Below are positions 43,856-55,316 of a DNA stretch of 64,000 nt, piece after piece. The translations under genes were made by a program, and so were the position numbers. Origin of the DNA: Inia geoffrensis (Eukaryota; Chordata; Mammalia; Artiodactyla; Iniidae); contig CM070912.1 of NCBI GenBank assembly GCA_036417435.1, positions 26,214,055 to 26,278,054 on the forward strand. Reading direction: 5' to 3'. The notes under the pieces were generated by a model, which was not told the DNA's origin, made no database searches, and saw nothing but the letters and a program-made list of their open reading frames with translations. Positions within the stretch are counted from its first letter, which is position 1. Each line of letters begins with the position of its first letter.

Positions 43856-43939
43856 AATATTCCTCAGAGGTCAACTGATAGTTTAGAAAGAGTGGAATGA
43901 ACGACCATCAAGATTTAAAAGTTGAATCTATTTTACTTA

Positions 43940-44085
43940 TTTGATTACTTGTCTTTCCCTGCATTCCAAGCTACATGCTTCATGAGGTCAGGAACTAAGT
44001 CTTATTCATCTTGGTATCACCACAGCCTAGCATAGAACTTGGCATATAATCTCTTAATGAAGTATTTTTGAATGAAGGAAGAAAT
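43940..44085 (-). repeat. L2-like fragment
   Basis: 'catgcttcatgaggtcaggaactaag...cacagcctagcatagaacttggcatataat' resembles the L2 3' end. Confidence 0.6.
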
Positions 44086-45406
44086 AATAGGACTTGGTAG
44101 TTGATTGGACATGGGATGATGCAGATAGTGGAGTCAAATACGTATTTATTGTTTTACTTGTTTATTGGGCATATAGAACCCTGGAGAGCACTTGGGAAGA
44201 AGGAGTGTGTCTTGTGGGCTAATAACGAGGCCTCTGAAAGCGTTATCAAGGACTTGGTGGCTTTCAGATTTGAGGTCCCTCACTCCTGAGTTCATCCTAT
44301 GAAGTCTTGAAATCTGTAGCTAGTACCAGAGGCTGGGTGCATTTCCATTAGGATTAGAAGTTGGACTTTGGGGTAAAGTATTAAGTGATTAATCAGGAAA
44401 CTTTTACATTATGAGTAAAAAGAAATCTTGTGAAGAAAAAAATCTCTTAAAGAATGTGCAAATGGTTGTTAGAGGTATCCACTACGGGAAATGGGATTTT
44501 TAGGGAGGAATTTAACTTTTTATTCTTATGTACCCATTTATCATTATATAGTGAACTTCTTTGTCTCTTGTTACCATTTTTGGCTTAAAGCCTATTTTAT
44601 CTGATTTAAGTGTAGCTATCCCTGCTTTCTTTTAGTTTCCACTTGCATAGAATGTCTTTTTCCATCCCTTCACTTTGATCCTTTGTGTGTCCTCAAAGCT
44701 GAAGTGAACCTCTTGTAGGCAGCATGTAGTTGTGCTGTTTTTCAATCCATTCATCCACTCTGTGTCTTTTGATTGGAGAATTTAGTCCATTTATATTTAA
44801 CATAATTAATGATAGCTCTGGACTTACTATTGCCATTTTGTTAATAGTTTTCTGGACATTTGGTAGTTCCCTTTTCCCTTTCTCCCTTTCTTGCTGCATT
44901 CCTTTTTGAATTGATTATTTTCTATAGTAGTATGCTTTGATTCCCTCCTCTTTTTCTTTTGTGAATCTACTGTAGGTTTTTCCTTTGTGTTTACCATGAG
45001 GCTTACATATAACATCCTATAGGTATAACCATCTCTTTTACACTGATAACAATTTAACTTCAATCACAGACAAAAACTCTACCTCTCTACTTTCCCCTTT
45101 TATCTTTTTGATGTCACAATTTATGTCTTTTTATTTTGTGTATTCATTAACAAATTATTGTAGTTCTCAGACATTACTTCTTCAAATAAGCTTTCTGCCT
45201 CCTTCTCCCTCATTTTTCCTTCTGGAACTCCAATAATTTGGAAAATGTTTCTCTCTCTCTTTTTTTGATGTAACCTATAGACCACATAGGCTTTTTTCAT
45301 TCTTTTCTCTTTGATCTCCTCGAACTGGATAATCTCTAAATTCCTTTCTTCTACCTCACAGATTCTTCTGTGTGGTCCATCTGCTATTGCTCTCTATTGC
45401 ATTTTT

Positions 45407-45929
45407 AAAATAAATTTATTTATTTATTTTTTATTTTTGGCTGTGTTGGGTCTTTTTTGCTGCATGCAGGCTTTCTCTAGTTGGGGCGAACGGGAGCTAC
45501 TCTTTGATGTGATGCTCAGGCTTCTCACTGCAGTGGCTTCTCTTGTTGTGGAGCGTGGGCTCTAGGTGCGCAGACTTCAGTAGTTGCGGCACATGGGCTC
45601 AGTAGTTGTGGCTCGTGGGCTTAGTTGCGGCTCGTGGGCTTAGTTGCTCCAAGGCATGTGGGATCTTCCCGGACCAGGGATCGAACCCGTGTCCCCTGCA
45701 TTGGCAGGTGGATTCTTTTTTTTTTTTAATTGGGGTATAGTTGTTTCACAATGTTGTGTTAGTTTCTATTGTACAGCGAAGTGGAGTTCCCTGTGCTATA
45801 CAGCAGTTCTTATTAGTTATCTGTTTTATACATATTAGTGTATATATGTCAAGCCCAATCTCCCAATTCATTCCCCCCTGCCCCCCTACAGGCAGATTCT
45901 TAACAACTGCACCACCAGGGAAGTCCCTT
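45407..45929 (-). mobile_element. Long CHR SINE (minus) in old L1, itself split by another L1 end
   Basis: SINE TSD TATTGCATTTTT at 45395-45406 and 45930-45941. It reads normally to 'tggcaggtggattctt' (45720), is broken by an L1 3' fragment (45716-45888), then resumes with 'aggcagattcttaacaactgcacc'. The repeated GCAGGTGGATTCTT / ACAGGCAGATTCTT is the diverged TSD of the inner L1. Confidence 0.9.
45716..45888 (-). mobile_element. L1 3'-end fragment nested in the SINE
   Basis: Poly-T then 'aattggggtatagttgtttcacaatgttgtg...ctgtgctatacagcagttcttatt', the reverse of an L1 3' end. Confidence 0.85.
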
Positions 45930-47389
45930 TATTGCATTTTTCATTTCTTTCATTGTGTGCTTCAGCTCCAGAACTTCTGTTTGGTTCTTTTTTATGATTT
46001 CTATCTCTTTGTTAAACCTCTCATTTTATTTGTATATTGTTTTCCAGATTTCATTGAATTGTCCTTCTGTGTTTCCTTGAAGCTCACTGAGTTTCTTTAA
46101 AACAGCTATGTGAATTCTTTATTGGATGAATTGAAGATCTCTGTGTCTTTGGGTCTTGATACTGGAAGATTATTTTGATCCTCTGGTGGTGTGATGTTAC
46201 CTTGATCTTTTATGTTCCTTGGAGTTTTGCTTTGCTGTCTTCACATTTGAAGTAGGAGTCATCTTCTCCAGTCTTTACTAACTTGCCTTCTGAAGAGAGA
46301 TACCTTCTATTGGCCAGGCTAGAGATTCTGAGGCTTTCTCAGACCTTATATGGGTACACATGCTCCATGCTTCTTGCTCCCTCTTGTGGCAGAATTCTTA
46401 AGCTTCTGTGCCTTCTCTGGATGCTGCAAAGTTCTGACCGTTTCTCTTTCGTTTTCCCAAAGGCGGTGCTAAAGCTTTAGCTTTAGCTAAAGGTGGTGCC
46501 AAGCCTGTGGTCTGTCCCCAGCCCACAGATTCAGGCTGGCTTTCTGTGTGTGTCCACTAGCGATGCATCAAAGTTTGTTTTCGCTGCTGCTGTCAGGAGC
46601 ACACACAGGGACCTGGCCCCAAAGGGGTGGTGTGGTGTGGGTGAGGCACCTGGAGCACTGAGGGTGACGGTGGGCCACTTCGCAAGTGAGACATTCCCAG
46701 CGACGTATGGGCGGGCTTCCCGATGGAGTCCCCTTGCAGCTAGTAGGATTTGCATCCCTTTAAAGCCCTCAGAATCCTATCTCCACTCTCCCGGCCTCTT
46801 CCCGCCCTCCAGTCATGTAGTTCAGGATTCAGTACTGTGGATAGGGCAAGAGAGGAATGAGCCCCTTGGGCTGCATCCTGCACAACCGGGAAGGCTGGGC
46901 ACTCACTCATATGCTTTCCCTTTCCCCTGCAGGAGATTAATCGTGGGCCGAGGAGATCTCTCTTGGCACCAGGTTGGGCTGCCTTGGGGGAGGAATGATG
47001 TGGGTAAAGTCAAGCGGTTCCTCTTACTCTCTCCATTGGTCCAGACCTGTATTTTTTTTTGCTCCTTTCATGTCCCTAGAACTTTTCCTCTGGAAAGCTG
47101 GACTTCAACAAAGGCTCTCTCACCCATGGTTGATTCTAGGGACTCCCAGACCACAGCAGAGAGGATCTGGAGCCAGTTCATGGGCCACTGTAGGGTCTAT
47201 AACTGGGACCAAGGTCTGTCTGCCTATTACTTGAGCACAGGTTGGCAAGACTCCTCCTGCGTCCCTTGGCCCATGGTGCTGGATCCCACAGCTCCCTCAA
47301 TGGCACCTTTGTCCATGGATGGATGTCAAATTTTTGCTGTTGGTTAGGGTAAGGGACAAAAATGAGGAATGTCTATGCCACTCTGATGC

Positions 47390-48285
47390 AAACATCACCT
47401 ACCCCATTTTAACTACCTTTAAGTCTACAAGTCAGTGGCATTAAGTATGTTCACACTGCTGTGCAACCATCATCATTATCTATCTGCAGAACTTTATCTT
47501 CCCAAACTGAAAGTCTATACCTATTCAATGGTAACTCTTCATCATCCCCTCCCCATCAGCACCTGGTAATCACTATTCTACTTTCTGTCTCTATGACTTT
47601 GACTATTCTAGGTACCTTTCATTTAAGAGGAATCATACAATATTTGTCCTTTTGTGTCTGTTTTTTTTTTTCAGTTAGCATCCATGTTGTTCAAGATCCA
47701 TCAACTTTCTAGCATGTGTCAGAATTTCTTTCTTTTTAAAAATTTTATTTTTATCTTATTTATTTATTTTTAAAAAATTTTTGGCTGTGTTGGGTCTTTG
47801 TTGCTGCGCGCAGGCTTTCTGTAGTTGTGGCGAGCCGGGGCTACTCTTCATTGCAGTGCACGGGCTTCACATTGCGGTCGGTGGCTTCTCTTGTGGAGTA
47901 TGGGCTCTAGGTGAGCAAGTTCTAGTAGTTGCAGCGTGAGGGCCCTGGAGCACGTGGGCTTCAGTAGTTGCAGTGCATGGGCTCAGTAGTTGTGGCATGT
48001 GGGCTCTAGGGTGCGTGGGCTTCAGTAGTTGTGGCGCACGGGCTTAGTTGCTCCGCAGCATGTGGGATCTTCCTGGACCAGGGCTCAAACCCGTGTCCCC
48101 TGCACTGGCAGGCGGACTCTTAACCACTGTGCCACCAGGGAAGTCCCTTCATTCCTTTTTAAGGCTAAAAATATTCCATTGTATAGATATACATTTTGTT
48201 TACTCATTCACCCACTGATGAATATTTGGGCTGTTTCTCCCTTTTGGCTATCCTAGCTTTCTTCTTGGAACTGTTGACATTTGCT
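47390..48285 (-). mobile_element. Old L1 3' end (minus) split by a SINE
   Basis: 47390-47735 ('ctttaagtctacaagtcagtggcattaag', 'ggtaatcactattctactttctgtc') and 48150-48285 ('aatattccattgtatagatatac'), interrupted by the SINE at 47745-48147. Confidence 0.78.
47745..48147 (-). mobile_element. Long CHR SINE, minus strand
   Basis: 'tatttatttatttttaaaaaatttttggctgtgttggg' to 'actgtgccaccagggaagtcc'. About 400 bp, with extra 'cttcagtagttg' units. Confidence 0.9.
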
Positions 48286-48288
48286 CCT

Positions 48289-48668
48289 TGTTATGGACTG
48301 AATTATGTCCTGCCAACATTCGTATGTTCAAGCCCTAGTGTGACTTTCTTTGGAGAGAAGGCCCATAAGGAGGTAATAAAGATTAAGTAAGGTAATAAGG
48401 GCGAAGCCTTAAGCCAATAGGGCTGATGTCCTTATAAGAAGGGGAAGGGACACCAAAGATTTCTCCCTCCACATGCACAGAGAGGAGTCCATTTGAGGAC
48501 ACAACCAGAAGGTGGCTACCTGCAAGCCAGGAAGAGAATCCTCACCAGAAACCAAGTCTGCCAGCATCTCAGTATGAGATTTCTAGCCTCCAAAACTGCG
48601 AAAGTTTCTGTTGTTTAAGCCACTCAGTCTATGGTGTTTTGCTATGGCAGTCCAAGCAGACTAATACA
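48289..48668 (+). mobile_element. MLT1-type MaLR solo LTR
   Basis: 'tgttatggactgaattatgtcctgcc...ggccca taaggaggtaa...gctgatgtccttataagaag...agcctccaaaactgcg...ctgttgtttaagccac...agcagactaatac' follows the MLT1/MST LTR consensus end to end. No internal MaLR sequence adjoins it. Confidence 0.9.
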
Positions 48669-48669
48669 G

Positions 48670-48870
48670 ATATCCTAGGTAATTCTTTGTTGTGGGAGGG
48701 CTGTCTTTTATACGGTAGGACATTTTGCAAGCACCTCTGGGCTCTAATTGTGGGTAGATGCCAGTAGGACCTTCCTCTCCACCCCCAGGTTGTGACAACC
48801 AAAAATGACTCTAGACATAGCCAAGTGTTTCCTAGGAAGCAAAACTGTCCCAGTGGATTACCACTGATGT
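48670..48870 (+). mobile_element. MER20
   Basis: 'ggtaattctttgttgtgggagggctgtc...gtgacaaccaaaaatgactctagacat...ggattaccactg', missing the first ~30 bp and abutting the MLT1 LTR. Confidence 0.82.
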
Positions 48871-48899
48871 AGAGGAATTGAAACATGTTTATCCAGCCC

Positions 48900-49700
48900 T
48901 GAAAGTCTTGGCTCAATTGCTTTCCTTTTCATAGTGGGTAGCTGTGAGAGAAGGAAAAATATTCTGTGGGAGAAAGAGGCAAAGAGCTTAGGCTTCAGCC
49001 CACATTTCTGTTATCAGGCAATATCAGAATCCTGAGAATGGACAAAAGACATATTCATCCTACCCACGTCATTTCTGTTTAATGAACAGGGATTATGGTA
49101 CTGATTTTGTTGATGTTTTCTTGCTCCCACCTAACTTGTGCTCTATAAGTAGCAAAAGCTATTAAAACTGGGTCATCTTTAACTTCTAACTGATGACTTG
49201 GTTGATGTTAAATGGAACAGGAATTTTGCCCTATTTATTCTAGAGAACACTGATTGTTGGATTTAGGAAAGGTTTAGTAAACTGGCTCTGAAGAATTTCT
49301 CCCTAAACCCACCTCTTCTGTTGGTTATTTATTGTATCACTAACATGTGGAGAGAACTTGGAATTATTAAGAAGAATTTTCCCCTCTGCCCCAAACACAA
49401 TCTAAGAAAAGCTTTTCTGAAAATGGAAGTGAACTGAATAGAAACAAGGTCTTTGTTCCTATAGCTTAAAAACTAAAATTTTTTTCAGGTTTAAGAAGAA
49501 TAAATAAAATGGAGATACATTTGAGGCCTGGCTCTGCACACAAAAATGGATAATAGGCTCATTCTGGCTCTTGCATCCCAGATGAAGGTGGAGGTTCCTT
49601 CTGCAGGTAGACATCATAATGCTTTGCTTGCCTTTGACTCACCTTCTTTTTGTGCTATAATATTCATATGTTGAGTATCAGAACCCAGAGAAGGAGCAGT
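48900..49700. other. Unassigned DNA flanking the putative exon
   Basis: Unique-looking DNA without recognisable repeats. It would lie in the first coding intron of the putative minus-strand gene. Confidence 0.35.
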
Positions 49701-49717
49701 CTAAGGATAAAACTTAC

Positions 49718-49885
49718 CCAGTCTTTAGCTGACAGAGCCATTCCAATCGATAACAGCAAATATCCTAACATAAAGTGAATGATGAATTGGCGGTACAAAA
49801 TCAAGAAACGCCTTTCATGCTGCATCTCCTGTGACAAGGTGTTTAAACTAGGAGCACGTGGGATCCCAGCCATGGCGGATTTTTG
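49718..49885 (-). CDS. Putative first coding exon of an unrecognised small membrane protein gene
   Basis: Minus strand: a long pyrimidine tract and CCACCAG acceptor, then 12 nt of 5'-UTR, CCGCCATGG (near-perfect Kozak; ATG at 49873-49871), 52 codons and donor TGG|GTAAGT. The peptide starts MAGIPRAPSLNTLSQEMQHE and ends MALSAKDW, with a hydrophobic segment IIHFMLGYLLLSIGMAL (residues 31-47) suggesting one membrane helix. The acceptor before the ATG implies a further 5'-UTR exon to the right. The next phase-compatible exon is 42579-42701. I do not recognise the protein. Confidence 0.65.
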
Positions 49886-50351
49886 CTGGTGGCAGAAAGA
49901 AGAGAAAAAGAATTGGAAGAATTACCATTGAAAGGTTGACTGAAGAACTCATTTCAGAAGGACATTGTTATCAATATGAGGTTTATTTGTACCCATAAGG
50001 AGCATGACTGATCAGACCAGAGTTCTACTCTATGTAGTTTTCTGGATATCGATAAAGAAGATGATGTTCTAGGATCATCTTGAATATCTCCCATGAAAGA
50101 TGCTCAAGAGAAGAGAATGCCCAGCTTGAATTCTGTATGGCTTTAGACAACTTCAGGAAGTAATCTGTTATTGAGTAAATCCTAGTGAACTTTTCTACTT
50201 TATAAAAGCAAAGATATGATCAACAGAAAGTAAAGTCCATATGATCTGAAAAACCAACAGTTTGAGCCGCAGTCATTGTATATCTGGATAGTGATCTGTA
50301 ATTACTTCATGTGGGTGAAATGTCTATAGGATTTGCCACTCTGAACTTTAT

Positions 50352-50595
50352 TTTTTGATTTAAAACATTTTTTTATTTTTAATGTTTATTGAAGTATAGT
50401 TGATTTACAATGTTGTTTTAGTTTTACGTGTACAGCAAAGTGATTCACTTATATATATATTTTTCTTTATTATATATCCATATACGTGTATACATGTACA
50501 TATATATATTCATTTTCAGATTCTTTTCCATTATAGGTTATTAGAAGATATTGAGTATAGTTCCCTGTGCTATACAGTAGGATCCTGTTGGTTTG
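50352..50595 (-). mobile_element. L1 3'-end fragment
   Basis: 'tttattgaagtatagttgatttacaatg...ccattataggttattagaagatattgag...tatacagtaggatcctgttg'. TGAACTTT lies on both sides, a short TSD. Confidence 0.85.
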
Positions 50596-50739
50596 AACTT
50601 TCTCTAAATACAAACATGTCTTAAGGTTTCAGCGTTAGCAGGTATTTGTTGTTAAACAATCAGGTAGGCAGCCGAGATAGCATGGTTATTTAGTAAATTC
50701 AGTGCAAGGAAAAGGCTTCTTGGGGCCGTATTTACACAC

Positions 50740-50900
50740 CAGGCCATGGGGATTTGACAGAACAGAGGAACTCCATCCCCTTGGGCAAGTTACCTCTGTA
50801 ACCTCAGTTTCTTCACTAGTAACAATACCCACCTCATTTGGCATTTGAGAGCATTAAATTAGCAGGCCTAGGAGAGTGCCTGGCATAACAGCTAATGTCT
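50740..50900 (-). repeat. MIR-like fragment
   Basis: 'gggcaagttacctctgtaacctcagtttcttc...cacctcatttggcatttgagagcattaaatta' is MIR-like. Confidence 0.65.
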
Positions 50901-51540
50901 ATTAACTTGTTTCAGGCCTGTCTCGCATAGAGCCAGAATTTGCAGGCAGCTGAGTGGAGAGGTGAAATCTGTCCTTATCTACCATTTTTCTGAACAAGTC
51001 AGATTCTTCCCTGAGGCACGGGTGCCAGGGAAGGAGCTGGAGGCCTCATCTGACAACTTTCAGGTGGACTTATTCTAAAGCCGAAGTACATGCAAGTACG
51101 AGAATGGAAACAACTCAGAGGGCTAATCTTTTCGGTATCAAGCCTAGAACTTTTGAGGTTTGATTTCTGACCCCCAAGTTACAGGTCTTCGGCCCCTGTG
51201 GTTCAGTGGAAAGGTGCAGAAGTAGAAACTCTAGGCTGTCTCTGGTAGACACCCCCTTTGTAGTATGTGCTACATACTTTCTTTTCTCATTTATTTCAGT
51301 TTCCCCAAGGAGATGATCGGAACACTCATGTGCTCTCTTCTCCAAGACTTCTAGACCCTAGTTATCCTTTAAAATTTGTCATTGGACGCTTGCATTTATG
51401 CATTTCACCTTTTTTCCCAATAAAATCTCAGTACAGAGAAATGCCCTAAACAGACCCTTTGATAAACTTACAACCTAATGAGAAGCTTATTTCAGCAAGT
51501 TCTACAAAATAATTGTGCTTGTCCAAGAAATTTGCAGATG
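50901..51540. other. Intergenic, no feature recognised
   Basis: No repeat, coding or RNA signature identified. Confidence 0.4.
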
Positions 51541-51556
51541 CCCTTTACACACTTTT

Positions 51557-51770
51557 TTTTTTTTTTTTTTTTTTTTTTGCAGTACGCGGGCCTCTCACTG
51601 TTGTGGCCTCTCCCGCTGCGGAGCGCAGGCTCCGGATGTGCAGGCCCAGCAGCCATGGCTCACGGGCCCAGCCGTTCCACAGCACATGGGATCCTCCCGC
51701 ACCGGGGCATGAACCCGTGTCCCCTGCATCGGCAGGCAGACTCTCAACCACTGCGCCACCAGGGAAGCCC
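51557..51770 (-). mobile_element. CHR SINE, young type, minus strand, 16-bp TSD
   Basis: Poly-T then 'gcagtacgcgggcctctcac', end 'gccaccagggaagccc'. Exact TSD CCCTTTACACACTTTT at 51541-51556 and 51771-51786. Confidence 0.96.
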
Positions 51771-52386
51771 CCCTTTACACACTTTTAACAATGTTTTTAA
51801 ATAGATGCTTTTAACAATGCTTTTAAGGTTTAGGACAACTTCATAATGTGGTCTAAAGTTGTAGAAAGCATATCAGATTAGGGATCTGAGGACAGGGCTT
51901 CAAAATTTGCAAAAACACCTGGACACTGAGATGCAGACATGTCAGCTATATGAGCCTTGCCTTCAAACAACAGCTATTTAATTAAATCTGTGCAATAAAG
52001 CTTTATTGCTGGGACTGTAGAGGTGGACACAGGTGACAATGTGAGAATGGATGGAGAGATGACAGAGAATAAACAGGAATGGGTCCTAGCAACATGTGGG
52101 TTAGTCCTAAGACACAAATGGCATATTTTAGGCAGAAGTGGGAAAAATATTCTAGCTGGATATAATATATAAAATATTCAAGGCAGCATGGAGTGATGCA
52201 GGATCATATATGAGTAATGACAAGTAACTTAGCATGGCTACGGTGGAAACTGGGTTCTGTAAAGAGGGGAGAGGCCAGAAAGGAACGAGCTGGAGAGGTA
52301 GGCAGGGCCCAGATAATATGAAACTTTATAACAAGTTCATGATTGGGGGTTTGATCCTGAAAGCAGAACAAATCTTCATGAGTTTT

Positions 52387-52590
52387 TTTTTTTTTTTGCA
52401 GTACACTGGCCTCTCACTGTTGCGGCCTCTCCCGCTGCAGAGCACAGGCTCCGTACGCGCAGGCTTAGCGGCCATGGCTCACGGGCCCAGGCGCTCCGCG
52501 GCATGTGGAATCTTCCTGGACGGGGGCGTGAACCCATGTCCCCTGCATCGGCAGGTGGACTCTCAACCACTGCACTACCAGGGAAGCCCC
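52387..52590 (-). mobile_element. CHR SINE, young type, minus strand, 14-bp TSD
   Basis: Exact TSD TCTTCATGAGTTTT at 52373-52386 and 52591-52604. End 'actaccagggaagcccc'. Confidence 0.96.
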
Positions 52591-52639
52591 TCTTCATGAG
52601 TTTTAAGTTGAAAAGTACAGTGGGCGTGGGCTGTCCAAA

Positions 52640-53205
52640 CCCTATATATTCCAAAGGTCTTTAGGACTGGTCCTTGACCACTCTTTGTAGATAAGTTCTG
52701 AACTTGGAATATGCCACCTGAGAAGAGTATTTTGTATACCTGGGCTTTGGACCACACCATATAGCTTACGCTAATAATGTGATTTATGGTGAGTGCCTAT
52801 TTTTGTATACTTAGGGGCTTTAGGCTACACTACATCAGTTTGACCTTGGTGGGGAGGGCTGGAGACTGTGCCTACATGCCTACATAACTGACCCCCAATA
52901 AGAACCCTGGACACCAGGGCTTGGGTGAGCTTCCCTGGTCGGCAACACTTCACACATGTTGTGAAACGGCTGGGAAAATTAACTGCTGCCTGTGCTCCTC
53001 CACTGGGAAAAATAGTTGGAAGCTTGTGCCTGGTATATCCCAGACTCTGCCTTATATGACTTTTTCCTTTGCCGATTTTAATCTGTATCCTTTAACAATA
53101 ATAAACCGTAACCATCAGTATAACAGCTATTCTGAATTCTGTGAGCCCTTCTAGTGAATTATCAAACTGAGGATGTTCTTGGGCACCCCACACACAAGAC
53201 ATAAA
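52640..53205 (+). mobile_element. Old ERV LTR (ERVL-like), plus strand
   Basis: 'gaccttggtggggagggctgg...ccccaataagaaccctggacaccagggcttgggtgagcttccctgg...cacatgttgtgaaacggctggg...gactctgccttatatgac', then AATAAA (53100-53105) and 'agcccttctagtgaattatc'. This layout matches a common old mammalian LTR, but I cannot name the subfamily or fix its 5' end. Confidence 0.65.
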
Positions 53206-53919
53206 AAACAACATTTACATTTAACATTTAAGAATTAATACATTTGGTCATGAGAATGATGGATTTGAGGGGGCTGTTATTAGGGAGTCCAGAAAGGAGA
53301 CATAAAGGCCTCAATGAAAGCAGTATTAGTAGAGATGGGAGTGTTGATGACAAATGAAAAAGCCTTGATGACCGATGGTGTGTGCAGGGCAAGTTGGGGA
53401 GTAAGTGGTGTAGGAATTGGGATCAGCTGTCTTGAGTAACTGCATTTATAGTAGCTACATTTTCTAAGATTGGATGCATAGGAAAAGACCAGTTCTGGAA
53501 TAAGAAGGATGAATTCTGCTGCAGGCATGTCAGAATTAAATGCTTGGGCAAGATCTAGGTAGATAGGTCTAGGGGGAACATCTCCAATCTGAGATAGATG
53601 TAACCGGGTGTGGGAAACATCCCCAACCAGAAAGTAGCTGAGGCTATGGAATAAGAAAGATCACCCTGAATAAATATGCAGAGAGCAATGAGAAGAGAGT
53701 CAAGTCCAGCACCTAGTGGCACACTGGCTGGTTGTTTAACCCCCATGTCTTCTGTAAGGCAAGGAGCCATGCTGGCTCTTCTCTACTAAATTTCTCCTTA
53801 CCTATGAAGGTCCTCTGGCTCTCCTCCAACTCAACAGAACACTTGTCTATTTCTTGCAGATTTAGTGCCTGTCATATCATAGTTACTCAAATACTTATTT
53901 AGCAGGGCGATTCTGAAAC
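53206..53919. other. Intergenic, no feature recognised
   Basis: No repeat, coding or RNA signature identified. Confidence 0.4.
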
Positions 53920-53937
53920 AAGAACAGCTACTACAGG

Positions 53938-54100
53938 GGGACTTCCCTGGCGGTCCAGTAATTAAGACTTCGCCTTCCAATGCAGGGGGTGCGGGTTCGA
54001 TCCCACATGCCTCGCAGCCAAAAAACATAAAACAGAAGCAATATTGTAACAAATTCAATAAAGACTTTAAAAATCATCCACATAAAAAAAAAAAAAAAAA
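53938..54100 (+). mobile_element. CHR-2-like SINE with 18-bp TSD
   Basis: Head gggacttccctggcggtcc and the same 'aaaacagaagcaatattgtaac' 3' part as 7317-7515. TSD AAGAACAGCTACT(A/G)CAGG at 53920-53937 and 54101-54118. The A-box to B-box segment is shortened. Confidence 0.94.
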
Positions 54101-54118
54101 AAGAACAGCTACTGCAGG

Positions 54119-54512
54119 AAAGAGAGGTAACTGATTTTTGGCTACCAGGGTTGAAATCCTATGATTAGATCAGAAAATCATCACTCATTTAAGTGCCACG
54201 TACAGTTTGTCAGCTGGAAACAGTTATAAAAGTTGAGAAGTTGGGCATGGGAGGGCAGAAAGACATGCACAAGCCAGAAGGACTCTACTACCTTTTAGAG
54301 CTGGTAAATCTTTTACAGTAGATGAGGAATCTCTTAAGTTACGTCTAACTCAGCTATTGCCAGCACTCAAGTATTTCTTTGATGGTGTTCCACAGAACGC
54401 TCATCCCCAGAGAGATGCTTCACAAATAGAAAGTTTCTTTGTCAAGTGGGCTTGCGAAATGCTACGTATGCCTGGAGTTTCATCATGCACAAGAGTACTC
54501 TAAGGACTCTGG
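54119..54512. other. Intergenic, no feature recognised
   Basis: No repeat or gene signature identified. Confidence 0.4.
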
Positions 54513-54513
54513 G

Positions 54514-54844
54514 AGGGCTTCCCTGGTGGCGCAGTGGTTAAGAATCCACCTGCCAATGTAGGGGACACGGGTTCGAGCTCTGGTCCAGGAAGATCCCACA
54601 TGCCACAGAGCAACTAAGCCCGTGCGCCACAACTACTGAGCCTGCGCTCTAGAGCCCACGAGCCACAACTACTAAAGCCCACGCACCTGGAGCCTGTGCT
54701 CCTCAACAAGAGAAGCCACTGCAATGAGAAGCCCACGCACCGCAACGAAGAGTAGCCCCCGCTCGCCACAACCAGAGAAAGCCCACACACAGCAAAAAAG
54801 ACCCAATGCAGCCAAAAGTATAAATAAATAATAAATAAATAAAC
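54514..54844 (+). mobile_element. Long CHR SINE
   Basis: gggcttccctggtggcgcag, 'gccacaactactgagcctgcg' units, 'gcagccaaaagtataaataaat' tail. Confidence 0.92.
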
Positions 54845-55181
54845 GTAAGTAGAAGCTTTAATCTTTTCTCCCACACCCCAGTGCGTTTTCTTGTTTATTC
54901 CCTATGGTTCATGCACCTCTCTGTGAAGACCCTAGATGATGTCCTGCCCCCTCCATTTCAGCTCTGACCTGCAAAATGGGTGAGAGGGAAAACCTTACAT
55001 CCTTTATGAGAGTGGAGTTTTAAACTGAAGTAGAATTTTTTAAAAAGACTTCATTTTTAAAAAGCAGTTTTAGGTTTATAACAAAATCGAGAGGAAGGTA
55101 CAGAGATTTCCCAAATACCTCCTACCCTTGCACATGGGTAGCCTCCCCCATTATTAACATCACCTACCAGAATGATACTTT

Positions 55182-55316
55182 TTTTTTTTCTTTTGGCCGC
55201 ATCACACGGCATATGGGATCTTAGTTCCCCAACCTGATCCCCAGGGATCAAACCCGGGCCCCCGCAGTGAAAACGCCTGAGTCCTGACAATTGGACCGCC
55301 AGGGAATTCCCGAATT
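55182..55316 (-). mobile_element. Short CHR-type SINE, minus strand
   Basis: 'tttttcttttggccgcatcacacggc...caattggaccgccagggaattccc' within the L1 3'-UTR. Confidence 0.9.

Larger units (their letters stand above)
44480..47360 (-). mobile_element. Old L1: 5'-UTR, ORF1 and start of ORF2, minus strand
   Basis: Minus strand near 44700-44830 reads the ORF2 start (MLNINGLNSPIKRHRVDEWI). Upstream (45000-46120), ORF1 coiled-coil-like peptides such as IIKKNQTEVLELKHTMKEM appear between stops. 46250-47360 is GC-richer and likely the 5'-UTR; its 284-codon plus-strand frame (46493-47347) has no recognisable domain. A SINE with a nested L1 interrupts at 45407-45929. An unusual case of a 5' portion of L1 without the 3' end. 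Confidence 0.65.

Noticed and set aside
46493..47347. 284-codon plus-strand open frame
   Set aside because: It is antisense to what appears to be an old L1 5'-UTR, has no domain, start context or splice context, and its openness is explained by higher GC.
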